From contig JBOICV010000106.1 of the NCBI GenBank assembly GCA_050740255.1, positions 8,173-72,172 on the forward strand: a DNA stretch of 64,000 bases, written 5' to 3'. Numbering within the stretch: position 1 is the stretch's first letter; each line of letters begins with the position of its first letter. The notes under the pieces were generated by a model. The model ran no database searches. It was not told the origin of the DNA and saw nothing but the letters and a program-made list of their open reading frames with translations. Below, one piece after another: positions 8,115 to 16,971 of the stretch. The translations under genes and the position numbers were made by a program. Origin of the DNA: JBOICV01 sp050740255. Its GTDB lineage: Bacteria; Pseudomonadota; Gammaproteobacteria; Nevskiales; JBOICV01.

Positions 8115-11100
8115 ATGCTTAAGCTGAAATACGAACTTGAGTTCGCCGATCTCTATCGCCGGGAAGGCCTGCAACGGCTGGACGCGGCGTTTTTGGATTT
8201 TCTGGGGGAAGCCGACAGAGCACTGCGCACGCAGCTTGAGACCGCGCGTGCCAATCCCGACGCTTTAAGCGCGAAGCAGGAATCGGCACTCCTGATCGCG
8301 CTTGGCCCGCAGTTGGAAGATTTCCTGGCAGCTTTGTTCGGAATTCAGGCCGAGATGCAAGCCCTGGCTGCCAGTCATCACCGGCTTGCGCCGCTGTATA
8401 GCTGCAAGCGCCTGTTCGTACAGCGCAAAGCGATGAAGCATGTGAAGCCGGAAGAAGCCGCCGGCTTCGACGGCCCGGCGCTGGAGACAGCGCTCGAGCA
8501 GAGCATGGGTAAACCCTTCGAGGAGCTAGCTTTCGCGGTCGCCATCGCCGGCTGGCAGCAGGACGAAGCGGCCAACGCTGAATCGCTGGAAATGGCCACG
8601 CGCTACGCCGCCTGGTCGGTGCATACGCCGGCTGGCCATGCGCGGCATCGCCACGGGGTATTGTTCAAGGCGCCGCACAAGCTCGATTTCGAGCATTTGG
8701 TGCCGCTGCAAAGCGAAGTCGCTAAGGGCGCAATTGTGTTTCGGATTCCGGTAGCACATCTGCGCCGCCGCGAAGGTTTTGCCCTGACCGATGCCGGCAC
8801 CGATCTCAGGGGTGCACTGGATGAGGTCAATTACTGCATCTGGTGTCACGAACAGGGTAAGGACTCCTGCGCCAAGGGCTTGAAGGAAAAAGGCGCGGTG
8901 GACGGCGGCGCGGCAGCCTTCAAGAAGAGCCCCTTCGGCGTGACGCTGGCCGGCTGCCCGCTGGAGGAAAAGATTTCCGAATTCCAGATGCTGAAAGCGC
9001 AGGGCCTGTCGGCGGCGGCGTTAGCGGTGATTATCGTGGATAACCCGATGACGGCGGCCACCGGCCATCGCATCTGCAACGACTGCATGAAATCCTGCAT
9101 TTACCAGAAGCAGGAGCCGGTCAATATTCCGCAGGCCGAGACCCGCAGCCTTAAGGACATTCTCGAACTGCCTTGGGGTTTTGAGATTTACAGCCTGCTG
9201 ACGCGCTGGAATCCGCTCAATCTGCGCCGGCCGCTGCCCTTGCCTGCGAGCGGACGGCGCGTGCTGGTGGTCGGCCTGGGTCCAGCCGGTTTCACGCTGG
9301 CGCATCATCTGATGAACGACGGGCATGTCGTTGTCGGCATAGACGGACTCAAGATCGAACCCTTGCCGGCGAAGTTTTCGGGGGTCGAAGCGGATGGCCG
9401 GCGCGTGGCTTTCGAGCCGGTACGCGATGTCAACGAGATATATGAGGGGCTGGACAGCCGCGTGATGGCGGGTTTCGGCGGTGTTGCGGAATACGGCATC
9501 ACCGTGCGCTGGGACAAGAATTTCCTCAAGCTCATCCGTCTGCTGCTGGAGCGGCGTGAACAGTTCGCGCTATTCGGCGGCGTCCGCTTCGGCGGCACGC
9601 TGACGGTGGACGAGGCTTTCGCCCAAGGCTTCGATCACATCGCGCTTGCTGCGGGCGCCGGCCGGCCGACAGTGCTGGAGATGCCGAATGGTTTGGCGCG
9701 CGGTGTGCGCACCGCTTCGGATTTCCTGATGGCCTTGCAGCTCACCGGTGCGGCCAAGGCCGAGTCCATCGCCAATCTGCAGGTACGTTTGCCGGTGGTG
9801 GTCATCGGCGGCGGCCTTACCGCGATTGATACCGCGACCGAGTCCCTGGCCTACTATCCATTGCAGGTCGAGAAATTCCTGCATCGCTACGAAACCCTGG
9901 TCGCTGCGCGCGGCGAGGCGCAGGTACGCGCTGGTTGGGGCGCGGAAGAGCTTCTTATCGCAGATGAATATCTGAGCCACGCGCGCGCTATCCGTGCCGA
10001 ACGCGCCGCTGCAGCGAAAGAAAGTCGTGAAACACGTGTTCTCGAGCTGCTGCAATCCTGGGGCGGCATCACCATCGCTTACCGCAAGCGGCTGATAGAC
10101 AGCCCGTCCTACACTCTCAATCACGAAGAAGTACAGAAGGCGCTTGAGGAGGGTATCCGCTTCGCGGAATGCCTGAGCCCGACAGGTGTGGAGCTTGACG
10201 AATTCGGCCACGCGCGCACGATCCGCCTCGCCAGACAAATACGCAGCGAGGACGGCAAATGGAGCGAGGGCGAACCGATCGAGCTGCCGGCCCGCAGCAT
10301 TCTGGTCGCCGCCGGCACTCAGCCGAACACCGTGCTGGCGCGCGAAGACGCGACCCACTTCAAGCTCGACGGCCGCTACTTCCAGGCCTGCGACGAGAGC
10401 GGCAATCCGGTCAAACCCGAACGCGCCATCTCGAAACCGAAAGCGGTGAATGTGCTCTTGTCGCGTCAGCCGGACGGGCGCTTCATCAGCTACTTCGGCG
10501 ATTTGCATCCGTCCTACTTCGGCAATGTGGTGAAGGCGATGGGCGGCGCCAAACAGGGCTACCCGGTGGTGAGTCGCGTGCTGGGTCAGATACCGCCGGC
10601 CACGAAACTGGATGACGCTGCTTTTCTCAGCGCGCTGAATCATGATTTGCGCGCGACCGTGCATGAGGTGATCCGGCTCACACCCGACATCGTCGAGGTC
10701 GTCATCCGTGCGCCGCGGGCGGCGCGCCGCTTCCAACCCGGACAGTTTTACCGTCTGCAGAATTTCGAAACGCGCGCGCCGGCGGTAGATGGCACGCGGT
10801 TGGCAATGGAGGGTCTGGCGCTCACCGGCGCCTGGGTAGATCGTGACAAGGGCCTGATCTCCACCATCGTGCTCGAAATGGGTGGCTCGGCCGATCTGTG
10901 CGCCATGCTGCAGCCGGGCGAACCGCTCGTGCTGATGGGCCCGACCGGTACGCCGACCGAGATTCCTTCCGGCGAGACCGTCATTCTGGTTGGCGGTGGG
11001 CTGGGCAATGCGGTGCTGTTTTCCATTGGCCAGGCCTTGCGCGCGGCCGGTAGCCGCGTGCTGTACTTCGCCGGCTACAAGAAAATGCTGGATCGCTACA

Positions 11101-11627
11101 AGGTGCATGAAATCGAGGCTGCGTCGGATGTGGTCGTCTGGTGTTGCGACGAACGGCCCGGCTTCGAGACCGACCGCCCGCAGGATTACACCGTGGTCGG
11201 CAATATCGTGCAGGCCATGACCGCGTATGCGGCCGGCAAGCTCGGCGAGCAGGCCATCCCATTCAACGATGCCGACCGCCTTATAGCCATCGGCTCGGAT
11301 CGGATGATGGCGGCGGTAGGTGCGGCGCGGCACACAGTGCTAAAGCCTTATCTCAAGCCGCATCATTTCGCGATCGGTTCGATCAATTCGCCGATGCAGT
11401 GCATGATGAAGGAGATTTGCGCACAGTGCCTGCAGCCGCATGTGGATCCTGCGACCGGCCAGACGACCTACGTGTTTTCCTGTTTCAACCAGGACCAGCC
11501 GCTGGATCAGGTCGACTTTCCCGCGCTGGCCGCGCGGCTGAAGCAGAATTCAGCGCAGGAAAGACTGACTGCACAGTGGATTGATCACTGCCTGATCAGG
11601 TTGCATCGTCGTCCCGCAATGGCCTGA
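8115..11627 (+). CDS. multidomain Fe-S flavoprotein oxidoreductase (GltD-like + PyrK/FNR-like)
   Basis: A 1170-residue soluble protein that looks like a fused electron-transfer machine. Residues 1-230 are helical and unrecognised. Cysteines at 241, 244, 252, 281 and at 321, 324, 328 probably hold Fe-S clusters. A GltD-type flavoprotein core follows, with FAD motif GLGPAG (387-392) and NAD(P) motif GGGLTA (565-570). From about 845 there is a ferredoxin-reductase/PyrK-like domain (FQPGQFYRLQ, then VILVGGGLGN near 955) ending in a Cys-rich block at about 1095-1135 (CMMKEICAQC ... FSCFN) that resembles the [2Fe-2S] site of PyrK. The parts suggest NAD(P)H-linked electron bifurcation or confurcation. 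The true donor and acceptor are unknown; the divergent RnfB-like ferredoxin is an obvious candidate partner. Confidence 0.85.
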   Translation: MLKLKYELEFADLYRREGLQRLDAAFLDFLGEADRALRTQLETARANPDALSAKQESALLIALGPQLEDFLAALFGIQAEMQALAASHHRLAPLYSCKRLFVQRKAMKHVKPEEAAGFDGPALETALEQSMGKPFEELAFAVAIAGWQQDEAANAESLEMATRYAAWSVHTPAGHARHRHGVLFKAPHKLDFEHLVPLQSEVAKGAIVFRIPVAHLRRREGFALTDAGTDLRGALDEVNYCIWCHEQGKDSCAKGLKEKGAVDGGAAAFKKSPFGVTLAGCPLEEKISEFQMLKAQGLSAAALAVIIVDNPMTAATGHRICNDCMKSCIYQKQEPVNIPQAETRSLKDILELPWGFEIYSLLTRWNPLNLRRPLPLPASGRRVLVVGLGPAGFTLAHHLMNDGHVVVGIDGLKIEPLPAKFSGVEADGRRVAFEPVRDVNEIYEGLDSRVMAGFGGVAEYGITVRWDKNFLKLIRLLLERREQFALFGGVRFGGTLTVDEAFAQGFDHIALAAGAGRPTVLEMPNGLARGVRTASDFLMALQLTGAAKAESIANLQVRLPVVVIGGGLTAIDTATESLAYYPLQVEKFLHRYETLVAARGEAQVRAGWGAEELLIADEYLSHARAIRAERAAAAKESRETRVLELLQSWGGITIAYRKRLIDSPSYTLNHEEVQKALEEGIRFAECLSPTGVELDEFGHARTIRLARQIRSEDGKWSEGEPIELPARSILVAAGTQPNTVLAREDATHFKLDGRYFQACDESGNPVKPERAISKPKAVNVLLSRQPDGRFISYFGDLHPSYFGNVVKAMGGAKQGYPVVSRVLGQIPPATKLDDAAFLSALNHDLRATVHEVIRLTPDIVEVVIRAPRAARRFQPGQFYRLQNFETRAPAVDGTRLAMEGLALTGAWVDRDKGLISTIVLEMGGSADLCAMLQPGEPLVLMGPTGTPTEIPSGETVILVGGGLGNAVLFSIGQALRAAGSRVLYFAGYKKMLDRYKVHEIEAASDVVVWCCDERPGFETDRPQDYTVVGNIVQAMTAYAAGKLGEQAIPFNDADRLIAIGSDRMMAAVGAARHTVLKPYLKPHHFAIGSINSPMQCMMKEICAQCLQPHVDPATGQTTYVFSCFNQDQPLDQVDFPALAARLKQNSAQERLTAQWIDHCLIRLHRRPAMA

Positions 11628-11648
11628 CATCAAACAGCTCAGCGGCGA

Positions 11649-12539
11649 TTAATTCGTTGCAGCCGAAGCAGTGGTTTCCGGCGCATGCTTGCGGTTGACG
11701 ATGTAACCGAAAGCAGCCGCGGTAAAAAACATCAGAATGCCGTAGACCGCCGCCGGCACGGCCATCGCCGTGTTGTTAAGCAGGAAAGGACTGGTGGCAA
11801 TCGCAATCGCCAGCGTGCCGTTGTGAATGCCGATTTCCATGCCGATGGCAATGCGCTGCCGTTTGCTGATATTGACCAGCGTCGGCAGGAAGTAGCCGAT
11901 CAGCATGCTGATCACGTTGAAGCACAGCGCCGCCAGACCCACCTCTTTAATATAGCCCCCAACATTGCTGCGTTCGCCATACAGCAAAATCACGATCACC
12001 AGCACCAGCAACAGTGCAGACATGATCTTGACGGGCTTCTCCATGGTATTGGCGAAGCCCGGCGCGTACCTGCGAATCACCATGCCGATCGCTACCGGCC
12101 CCAGCACGATCACAAAGACCTGAATCATCTTCGAGAACTGCAGCGGCAGCACCTTGCCTTCGCCCATGAAGTGCACCAGCGCGAGATTCACAAAAAACGG
12201 AATGCTGAGCAGCGTTAGCACGCTATTGACGGCGGTCAGCGTGATGTTGAGCGCCACATCGCCATGCGAAAGATGGCTGTAAAGGTTTGCGCTGACGCCG
12301 CCGGGGGAAGCGGCCAGCAGAATCATGCCGACGGCCAGCGCCGGTGCGAGCCCGAAGGCCTTGACGATAAAAAAGCAGACCACCGGCAGCACCAGCATCT
12401 GGCAGAACAAGCCGACGAAGACCGCGCGCGGATAAACCAGCACGCGGGTAAAGTCGGCAATCGTCAGGGACAGGCCCAAGCCAAGCATGATCACGCCCAG
12501 GGCAGCAGGCATGAAAATAGTTGTGATGGCCGGTATCAC
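11649..12539 (-). CDS. bile acid:sodium symporter (BASS) family transporter
   Basis: Inner-membrane Na+-coupled transporter for organic anions. The 296 residues contain nine or ten hydrophobic segments; the unwound-helix motifs LAASPGGVSANL (about 76-87) and GMEIGIHNGTLAIA (about 229-242) are the family's substrate and sodium site. The start is GTG at 12539 with GAGGAG seven bases upstream, which decides it. The gene lies 68 bases downstream of metG on the same strand and may be read with it. BASS members carry bile acids, pyruvate, pantothenate or other carboxylates; the sequence does not decide which. Confidence 0.92.
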   Translation of the reverse strand: MIPAITTIFMPAALGVIMLGLGLSLTIADFTRVLVYPRAVFVGLFCQMLVLPVVCFFIVKAFGLAPALAVGMILLAASPGGVSANLYSHLSHGDVALNITLTAVNSVLTLLSIPFFVNLALVHFMGEGKVLPLQFSKMIQVFVIVLGPVAIGMVIRRYAPGFANTMEKPVKIMSALLLVLVIVILLYGERSNVGGYIKEVGLAALCFNVISMLIGYFLPTLVNISKRQRIAIGMEIGIHNGTLAIAIATSPFLLNNTAMAVPAAVYGILMFFTAAAFGYIVNRKHAPETTASAATN

Positions 12540-12607
12540 GATGCACTCCTCACTCTGGTCGGCACTCTTGCGGCGCCTTTGTAAGTGAGGCTAACCCAGA
12601 TCATCCT

Positions 12608-14707
12608 TTACTTCACCTTCATACCCGGCTGAGCACCGCTGTCAGGCGAGAGAATAAACAGCTCCTTCCCATCGGCACCCGCGGCCAGCACCATTCCCTC
12701 GGACAGGCCAAATTTCATCTTGCGCGGCGCAAGATTGGCGACGACCACAGTGAGACGTCCCTCAAGCTGCTCTGGCGTGTAGGCTGATTTAATGCCGGCG
12801 AACACCTGACGCGAGCCGAGTTCGCCCAAGTCCACGGTGAGCTTAAGTAACTTGTCTGCGCCGTCCACGTGTTCTGCTTTGGCAATGCGCGCGATGCGCA
12901 AATCCACCTTGGCGAAGTCATCTATTGAGATAGGTGCTGCCCCTCCCCCTGCGGGAGGGGATTGAGGGGAGGGGTCTGTAGTTGACATGACTGACAAGTC
13001 CTCTTTGGATTTTTCCACCATCGTCGCTACTGCTTCTGGCTCAACACGCGCGAGAAGATGCTCGTACGCGTTGATTCGATGCCCCGCCGGAAGAAGTCGG
13101 GAGTGATCCTCCCAGGTCAGTGCATGGTTTACGCCGAGAAAACCTTCTACGCTTCTTGCAAGCTTTGGTAAGACCGGTTTGAGATAAATTGTTAGCAGTC
13201 GGAACATCTGGATCGCGTTTGTACATATCCAGTGCAAGTTCTGTTTCTGCTCAGGCGATTTCACCAACGTCCAGGGTGCAGCGTTGTCTATAAACCGATT
13301 GACGTCATCCGCAGCTAACATGACCTCCCTGAGTACATATCCATAATCACGCTTTTCGTACATCTCACTGAGGATCGGCCCGAGCGCCTGTAGGCGTTCG
13401 ATCGGATAAACCGGCTGCCCGTCACTTAGGCGTCCATCAAACAGTTTTGTGAGGAAGCCCGCACAGCGGCTCGCGATGTTTACGTATTTGCCAACCAAGT
13501 CGCTGTTGATGCGCGCAATGAAATCCTCAAGGTTGAGGTCAATGTCCTCCGCCCCGTCGCTCAGCTTGGCGGCGTAGTAGTACCGCAGATACTCCGGGTT
13601 TAGATGCTTGAGATAAGTCTCGGCGCGGATAAAGGTGCCGCGCGATTTGCTCATCTTCGCGCCGTTCACCGTCAGATAGCCGTTGACGTTCAGCGCCTTC
13701 GGCGGTTTGAAGCCCGCGCCTGTCAGCAGTGCCGGCCACATCAGCCCGTGGAAATTCACGATGTCCTTACCGATGAAATGCCACATCTCGATCGTCGAAT
13801 CAGCCCGGATGAAATCCTCAAAGCTTTCTGAAATCCCCCCACCCGCTGCGCGTGCTCCCCCCTTTTGTAAAGGGGGGAGGGGGGGATTTGCGACGCGACG
13901 GCTCAGATAGTGTTTCAGGCTGGCGAAGTAGCCAATCGGCGCATCCAGCCAGACATAAAAGTATTTGCCCGGTGCGCCCGGAATCTCGAAACCGAAGTAG
14001 GGCGCGTCGCGTGAGATGTCCCAGTCTTTCAGGCCGGTTTCAAGCCACTCCTTGAGCTTGTTCTTGACCGAGCTGTGAAGAACTGTGTCCGGGTCGCTCA
14101 TCCAGCGCCGCAGAAAATCCGCAAACCCGGAAAGTTTGAAGAAATAATGTTCGGATGGTTTCAAAACCGGCTTTGCGCCTGAAACCACAGAGTAAGGATT
14201 CTTCAGGTCTGTCGGTGAGTAGGTGGATGCACAGTTCTCGCAGGCATCACCGTATTGATCTTTGGCGCCGCACTTGGGGCATTCACCCTTTATGTAGCGG
14301 TCCGGCAGAAACATCTGCTTGACCGGATCGAAGTATTGCTCGATCGAGCGCTTGTCGATGTGTTGTGCTTTGTCCAGCCGGCGATAAAATTCCTCGGAGA
14401 GTTCTTTGTTTTCCGGCGAGTGCGTCGTGTGGTAGTGATCGAACTCGACCAGAAAGCCTTTGAAGTCGCGTTCATGCTCGCCTTGTATGCCGGCGACGAA
14501 CTGTTCGGGTGCGACCCCGGCTTTCTCTGCCGCCAACATGATAGGCGTGCCGTGCGCGTCGTCGGCACAGACATAGGTGACGTCGTGCCCCTGCATGCGC
14601 TGAAAGCGCACCCAGATGTCCGCCTGGATATAGCCCACCAAGTGGCCCAAATGAATCGGGCCGTTGGCGTAGGGCAGGGCGTTGGTGACGAAGATGCGGC
14701 GGGGCAT
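12608..14707 (-). CDS. metG: methionyl-tRNA synthetase with two repeat-encoded insertions
   Basis: Charges tRNA-Met. Signature PIHLGHL lies at residues 18-24, the zinc knuckle CPKC...CENC near 143-160 and KMSKS near 350. The C-terminal 110 residues are the Trbp111-like tRNA-binding/dimerisation domain. I use the ATG at 14707 (MPRRIFVTNALPYANG); a GTG at 14743 would add 12 residues not seen in the family. Two stretches are foreign: about residues 273-292 (ANPPLPPLQKGGARAAGGG) and about 577-588 (DPSPQSPPAGGG) are translated from dispersed inverted repeats. The frame stays intact through both, so the enzyme is probably functional. Divergent from the His-rich protein gene. Confidence 0.97.
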   Translation of the reverse strand: MPRRIFVTNALPYANGPIHLGHLVGYIQADIWVRFQRMQGHDVTYVCADDAHGTPIMLAAEKAGVAPEQFVAGIQGEHERDFKGFLVEFDHYHTTHSPENKELSEEFYRRLDKAQHIDKRSIEQYFDPVKQMFLPDRYIKGECPKCGAKDQYGDACENCASTYSPTDLKNPYSVVSGAKPVLKPSEHYFFKLSGFADFLRRWMSDPDTVLHSSVKNKLKEWLETGLKDWDISRDAPYFGFEIPGAPGKYFYVWLDAPIGYFASLKHYLSRRVANPPLPPLQKGGARAAGGGISESFEDFIRADSTIEMWHFIGKDIVNFHGLMWPALLTGAGFKPPKALNVNGYLTVNGAKMSKSRGTFIRAETYLKHLNPEYLRYYYAAKLSDGAEDIDLNLEDFIARINSDLVGKYVNIASRCAGFLTKLFDGRLSDGQPVYPIERLQALGPILSEMYEKRDYGYVLREVMLAADDVNRFIDNAAPWTLVKSPEQKQNLHWICTNAIQMFRLLTIYLKPVLPKLARSVEGFLGVNHALTWEDHSRLLPAGHRINAYEHLLARVEPEAVATMVEKSKEDLSVMSTTDPSPQSPPAGGGAAPISIDDFAKVDLRIARIAKAEHVDGADKLLKLTVDLGELGSRQVFAGIKSAYTPEQLEGRLTVVVANLAPRKMKFGLSEGMVLAAGADGKELFILSPDSGAQPGMKVK
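12939..12977. repeat. family A inverted repeat inside metG
   Basis: Alternating CCCCTCC / GGAGGGG blocks nearly identical to the element at 6137-6174 in the opposite orientation. Here it lies inside metG, in frame, in the linker between the anticodon-binding domain and the C-terminal tRNA-binding domain, and encodes the low-complexity DPSPQSPPAGGG segment. Confidence 0.8.
13831..13889. repeat. family B inverted repeat inserted in metG
   Basis: A 59-base element bounded by perfect 10-base terminal inverted repeats AAATCCCCCC and GGGGGGATTT, with an inner CCCCCCTTT-TGT-AAAGGGGGG stem. It interrupts the metG catalytic domain but keeps the frame. The same ends recur at 54524-54669. Confidence 0.85.
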
Positions 14708-14823
14708 ACGAGTCTGGCCTGGCGTGGCCGCGTATTTTGCCACTTTCGTTCAGTTTCGGTTCAGCGGCTGTTCAGCGGCGCGGGAGTAGGTTGACTTCGT
14801 CAGCTATGAAACCAGGTGTCGTC

Positions 14824-15447
14824 ATGCGTCTCTTCGCCCTTTCATTCATCGTCCTGCTCGCCCTGCTGGGCACAAGCCCACCGGCTGCCGCCGAGCACCG
14901 GTACCACTACGACTACTATCCGGCTTACCCCATCTACCATGCCCGCGACCGCGGTCTGTGGTTCTGGCTGGATTCCGGCAACTGGCGCTTCGGTGCCGCC
15001 TTGCCGCTGTTCTATCACCGCTATCTGTATGACCCCGTAGTGCTGTACTACGACAATCCCCGGCCGTACGTGTACCACCACCACACCGTGCGGAGATACC
15101 CGCCACGCCACGTACATCATCACCACTATCGGCCGCCGGTGCATCATTACTATCAGCACTCATCCCGACCCGGCCACCACTTCAATCGGCCCCGTGATCA
15201 TGATCGGCACTGGGGTGATGGTCGCCGTAATCGGGATCGCCGGCACGGTTGGGACGGGCGGCGCGATCATGACCGGCGCGACCACGATGGTCGTGGCAAT
15301 CACCACGGCCGGGGTGATCGCGATGGTCGAGGCAATCACGGCGGCAGGCGAGAGCATGACGGCAGAGGTGACCGCGGCGGTAGAGGCGATCACGGTGGCC
15401 GAGGTAATCGTGGCGGAGATCGTGGAGGTGGCCAGGACCGCCGTTAG
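14824..15447 (+). CDS. secreted His/Arg/Gly/Asp-rich low-complexity protein
   Basis: A 207-residue exported protein. The ATG at 14824 opens a signal peptide (MRLFALSFIVLLALLGTSPPAAA); an in-frame ATG 18 bases upstream is an alternative. The mature part starts with a Tyr/Trp-rich segment, then a His-rich stretch (YHHHT, HVHHHHY) and a C-terminal half of imperfect repeats built on GRGDHGGRGN-like units. DNA repeats underlie the tail, so several frames stay open across it; the signal peptide identifies the real one. The composition suggests metal or polyanion binding in the envelope, but no known domain is visible. It sits between metG (divergent) and mrp (46 bases downstream). Confidence 0.75.
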   Translation: MRLFALSFIVLLALLGTSPPAAAEHRYHYDYYPAYPIYHARDRGLWFWLDSGNWRFGAALPLFYHRYLYDPVVLYYDNPRPYVYHHHTVRRYPPRHVHHHHYRPPVHHYYQHSSRPGHHFNRPRDHDRHWGDGRRNRDRRHGWDGRRDHDRRDHDGRGNHHGRGDRDGRGNHGGRREHDGRGDRGGRGDHGGRGNRGGDRGGGQDRR

Positions 15448-15492
15448 CAAGACATGGGATAAAATCGGCGCTCCGAAAACGAGCGCCGATTA

Positions 15493-16323
15493 ATGCCTAC
15501 AACCCCACGTCCGGGTCTTCCGGGCGTAAAACACCTCATCGCGGTTGCGAGCGGCAAGGGCGGGGTGGGCAAGTCCACGGTTACCGCCAATCTGGCGCTG
15601 GCCTTGCAAGCCGAGGGTTACAAGACCGGTGTGCTCGACGCCGATATCTACGGGCCCAGCCAGCCGCTGATGCTGGGCGTTCGCAACGCGAAGCCAGCTT
15701 CGCTCGATGGCAAGCGCGGCCAGCCAGTGATGGCCCATGGCTTGCAGACCATGTCGGTTGGCTATCTGATCGAGGAAGACGCGCCGATGATTTGGCGTGG
15801 ACCGATGGTGACGCAGGCCTTGCATCAGCTTTTGTTTGATACTGCCTGGGACGGTCTGGATTTTCTCGTCATTGACTTGCCGCCCGGCACCGGTGATGTG
15901 CAGCTCTCACTGGTGCAGCGCATTCCGCTGTCTGGCGCGGTGATTGTGACGACGCCGCAGGAGATTGCACAAACCGTCGCGCGCAAGGGGCTGAAGATGT
16001 TTCAGAAAGTCAGCGTGCCGGTGCTCGGCGTGATCGAGAATATGAGTACCCACGTCTGCTCGAAATGCGGACACGAGGAAGATGTTTTTGGCGCCGGTGG
16101 CGCCGACAAGCTGGCCGCGCAGGAAGGGGTGCCCGTGCTTGGCCGCCTGCCTCTGGATCTGAGCATTCGAGAGCGTGGCGACAAAGGCCGGCCGACGGTC
16201 GTCGCCGATCCCGACAGCCGCGCCGCCCAGGCTTTCCGCGAGATCGCGCGGCGCGTTGTAGACAGAATGCAGGCGACTCAGGGCGCTGCCGCTTTCCCTA
16301 AAATTACGATTGAAGAAAGCTGA
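15493..16323 (+). CDS. apbC: Mrp/ApbC P-loop ATPase, iron-sulfur cluster carrier
   Basis: Cytosolic scaffold or carrier that delivers [4Fe-4S] clusters to apo-proteins. The deviant P-loop GKGGVGKST is at residues 21-29, the switch motif VIDLPPGTGD near 126-135, and the dimer-bridging CSKC pair near 189-192 that holds the cluster. The 276 residues lack the N-terminal DUF59 (MIP18) domain present in longer Mrp proteins. The start is the ATG at 15493. The gene lies 11 bases upstream of dcd; the metG/apbC/dcd neighbourhood is standard in Gammaproteobacteria. Confidence 0.96.
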   Translation: MPTTPRPGLPGVKHLIAVASGKGGVGKSTVTANLALALQAEGYKTGVLDADIYGPSQPLMLGVRNAKPASLDGKRGQPVMAHGLQTMSVGYLIEEDAPMIWRGPMVTQALHQLLFDTAWDGLDFLVIDLPPGTGDVQLSLVQRIPLSGAVIVTTPQEIAQTVARKGLKMFQKVSVPVLGVIENMSTHVCSKCGHEEDVFGAGGADKLAAQEGVPVLGRLPLDLSIRERGDKGRPTVVADPDSRAAQAFREIARRVVDRMQATQGAAAFPKITIEES

Positions 16324-16334
16324 ACGGAAACCAC

Positions 16335-16898
16335 ATGAGCATCAAAGCCGACAAATGGATTCGCCGCATGGCCACGCAAGGTATGATCGAGCCCTTCTCA
16401 GCCGAGCAGGTGCGGCTGGCCAACGGCCACAAGATCGTGAGCTACGGCGTATCGAGTTATGGCTACGACGTGCGCTGCGCGGACGAATTCAAGATTTTCA
16501 CCAACATCAATTCCACGATTGTCGATCCCAAGGCTTTCGATGCTAAAAGCTTCGTGGATTTCAAGGGCGACTGCTGCGTGATTCCGCCCAATTCCTTTGC
16601 GCTGGCGCGCACCGTGGAGTTCTTTCGCATCCCGCGCAATATCCTGACCATCTGCCTCGGCAAGAGCACCTACGCGCGCTGTGGCATCATCGTCAACGTG
16701 ACGCCGCTGGAGCCGGAGTGGGAAGGCCATGTCACGCTTGAATTCTCGAACACCACACCGCTGCCAGCCAAGATTTACGCGAATGAGGGTGTGGCCCAGA
16801 TGCTGTTCCTCGAGTCCGACGAGGTCTGCGAAACCAGTTATCGGGACCGCGGTGGCAAATACATGGGGCAACGTGGTGTTACGTTGCCGAAGACGTAA
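16335..16898 (+). CDS. dcd: dCTP deaminase
   Basis: Deaminates dCTP to dUTP, feeding dTMP synthesis. The family signature GKSTYARCGIIVNVTPLEPEWEG holds the catalytic Glu (in the EPEWEG part) and the nucleotide-binding Ser/Arg. It is complete at 187 residues and ends in the usual GKYMGQRGVTLPKT tail that closes over the nucleotide. The start is ATG at 16335 after ACGGAAACC. Oddly, a second, diverged version of its last 19 codons lies 73 bases downstream, beyond a dispersed repeat (see 16972-17031). Confidence 0.97.
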   Translation: MSIKADKWIRRMATQGMIEPFSAEQVRLANGHKIVSYGVSSYGYDVRCADEFKIFTNINSTIVDPKAFDAKSFVDFKGDCCVIPPNSFALARTVEFFRIPRNILTICLGKSTYARCGIIVNVTPLEPEWEGHVTLEFSNTTPLPAKIYANEGVAQMLFLESDEVCETSYRDRGGKYMGQRGVTLPKT

Positions 16899-16908
16899 AT
16901 TTCACATT

Positions 16909-16950
16909 CCCCCCTCACTCTTCTCTCTCCTTCAAGGGAGAGAGGACAAG
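16909..16950. repeat. family C inverted repeat downstream of dcd
   Basis: CCCCTCACTC followed by a perfect 8-base stem CTCTCTCC / GGAGAGAG (16923-16930 and 16937-16944). Related to the elements at 43214-43258 and 63966-64000. It has no T-run. It lies exactly between the dcd stop codon and the duplicated dcd tail. Confidence 0.7.
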
Positions 16951-16971
16951 GTGCCGCTGCGCGGCTCGACG

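Noticed and set aside
9570..11333. 587-codon open frame on the - strand
   Set aside because: Antisense to the 1170-residue oxidoreductase, whose FAD, NAD and Cys motifs are unmistakable; the antisense product is Arg/His-rich without a fold signature.
15194..15493. 99-codon frame and a 96-codon antisense frame over the His-rich gene
   Set aside because: The repetitive DNA keeps several frames open; only the frame from 14824 has a signal peptide.
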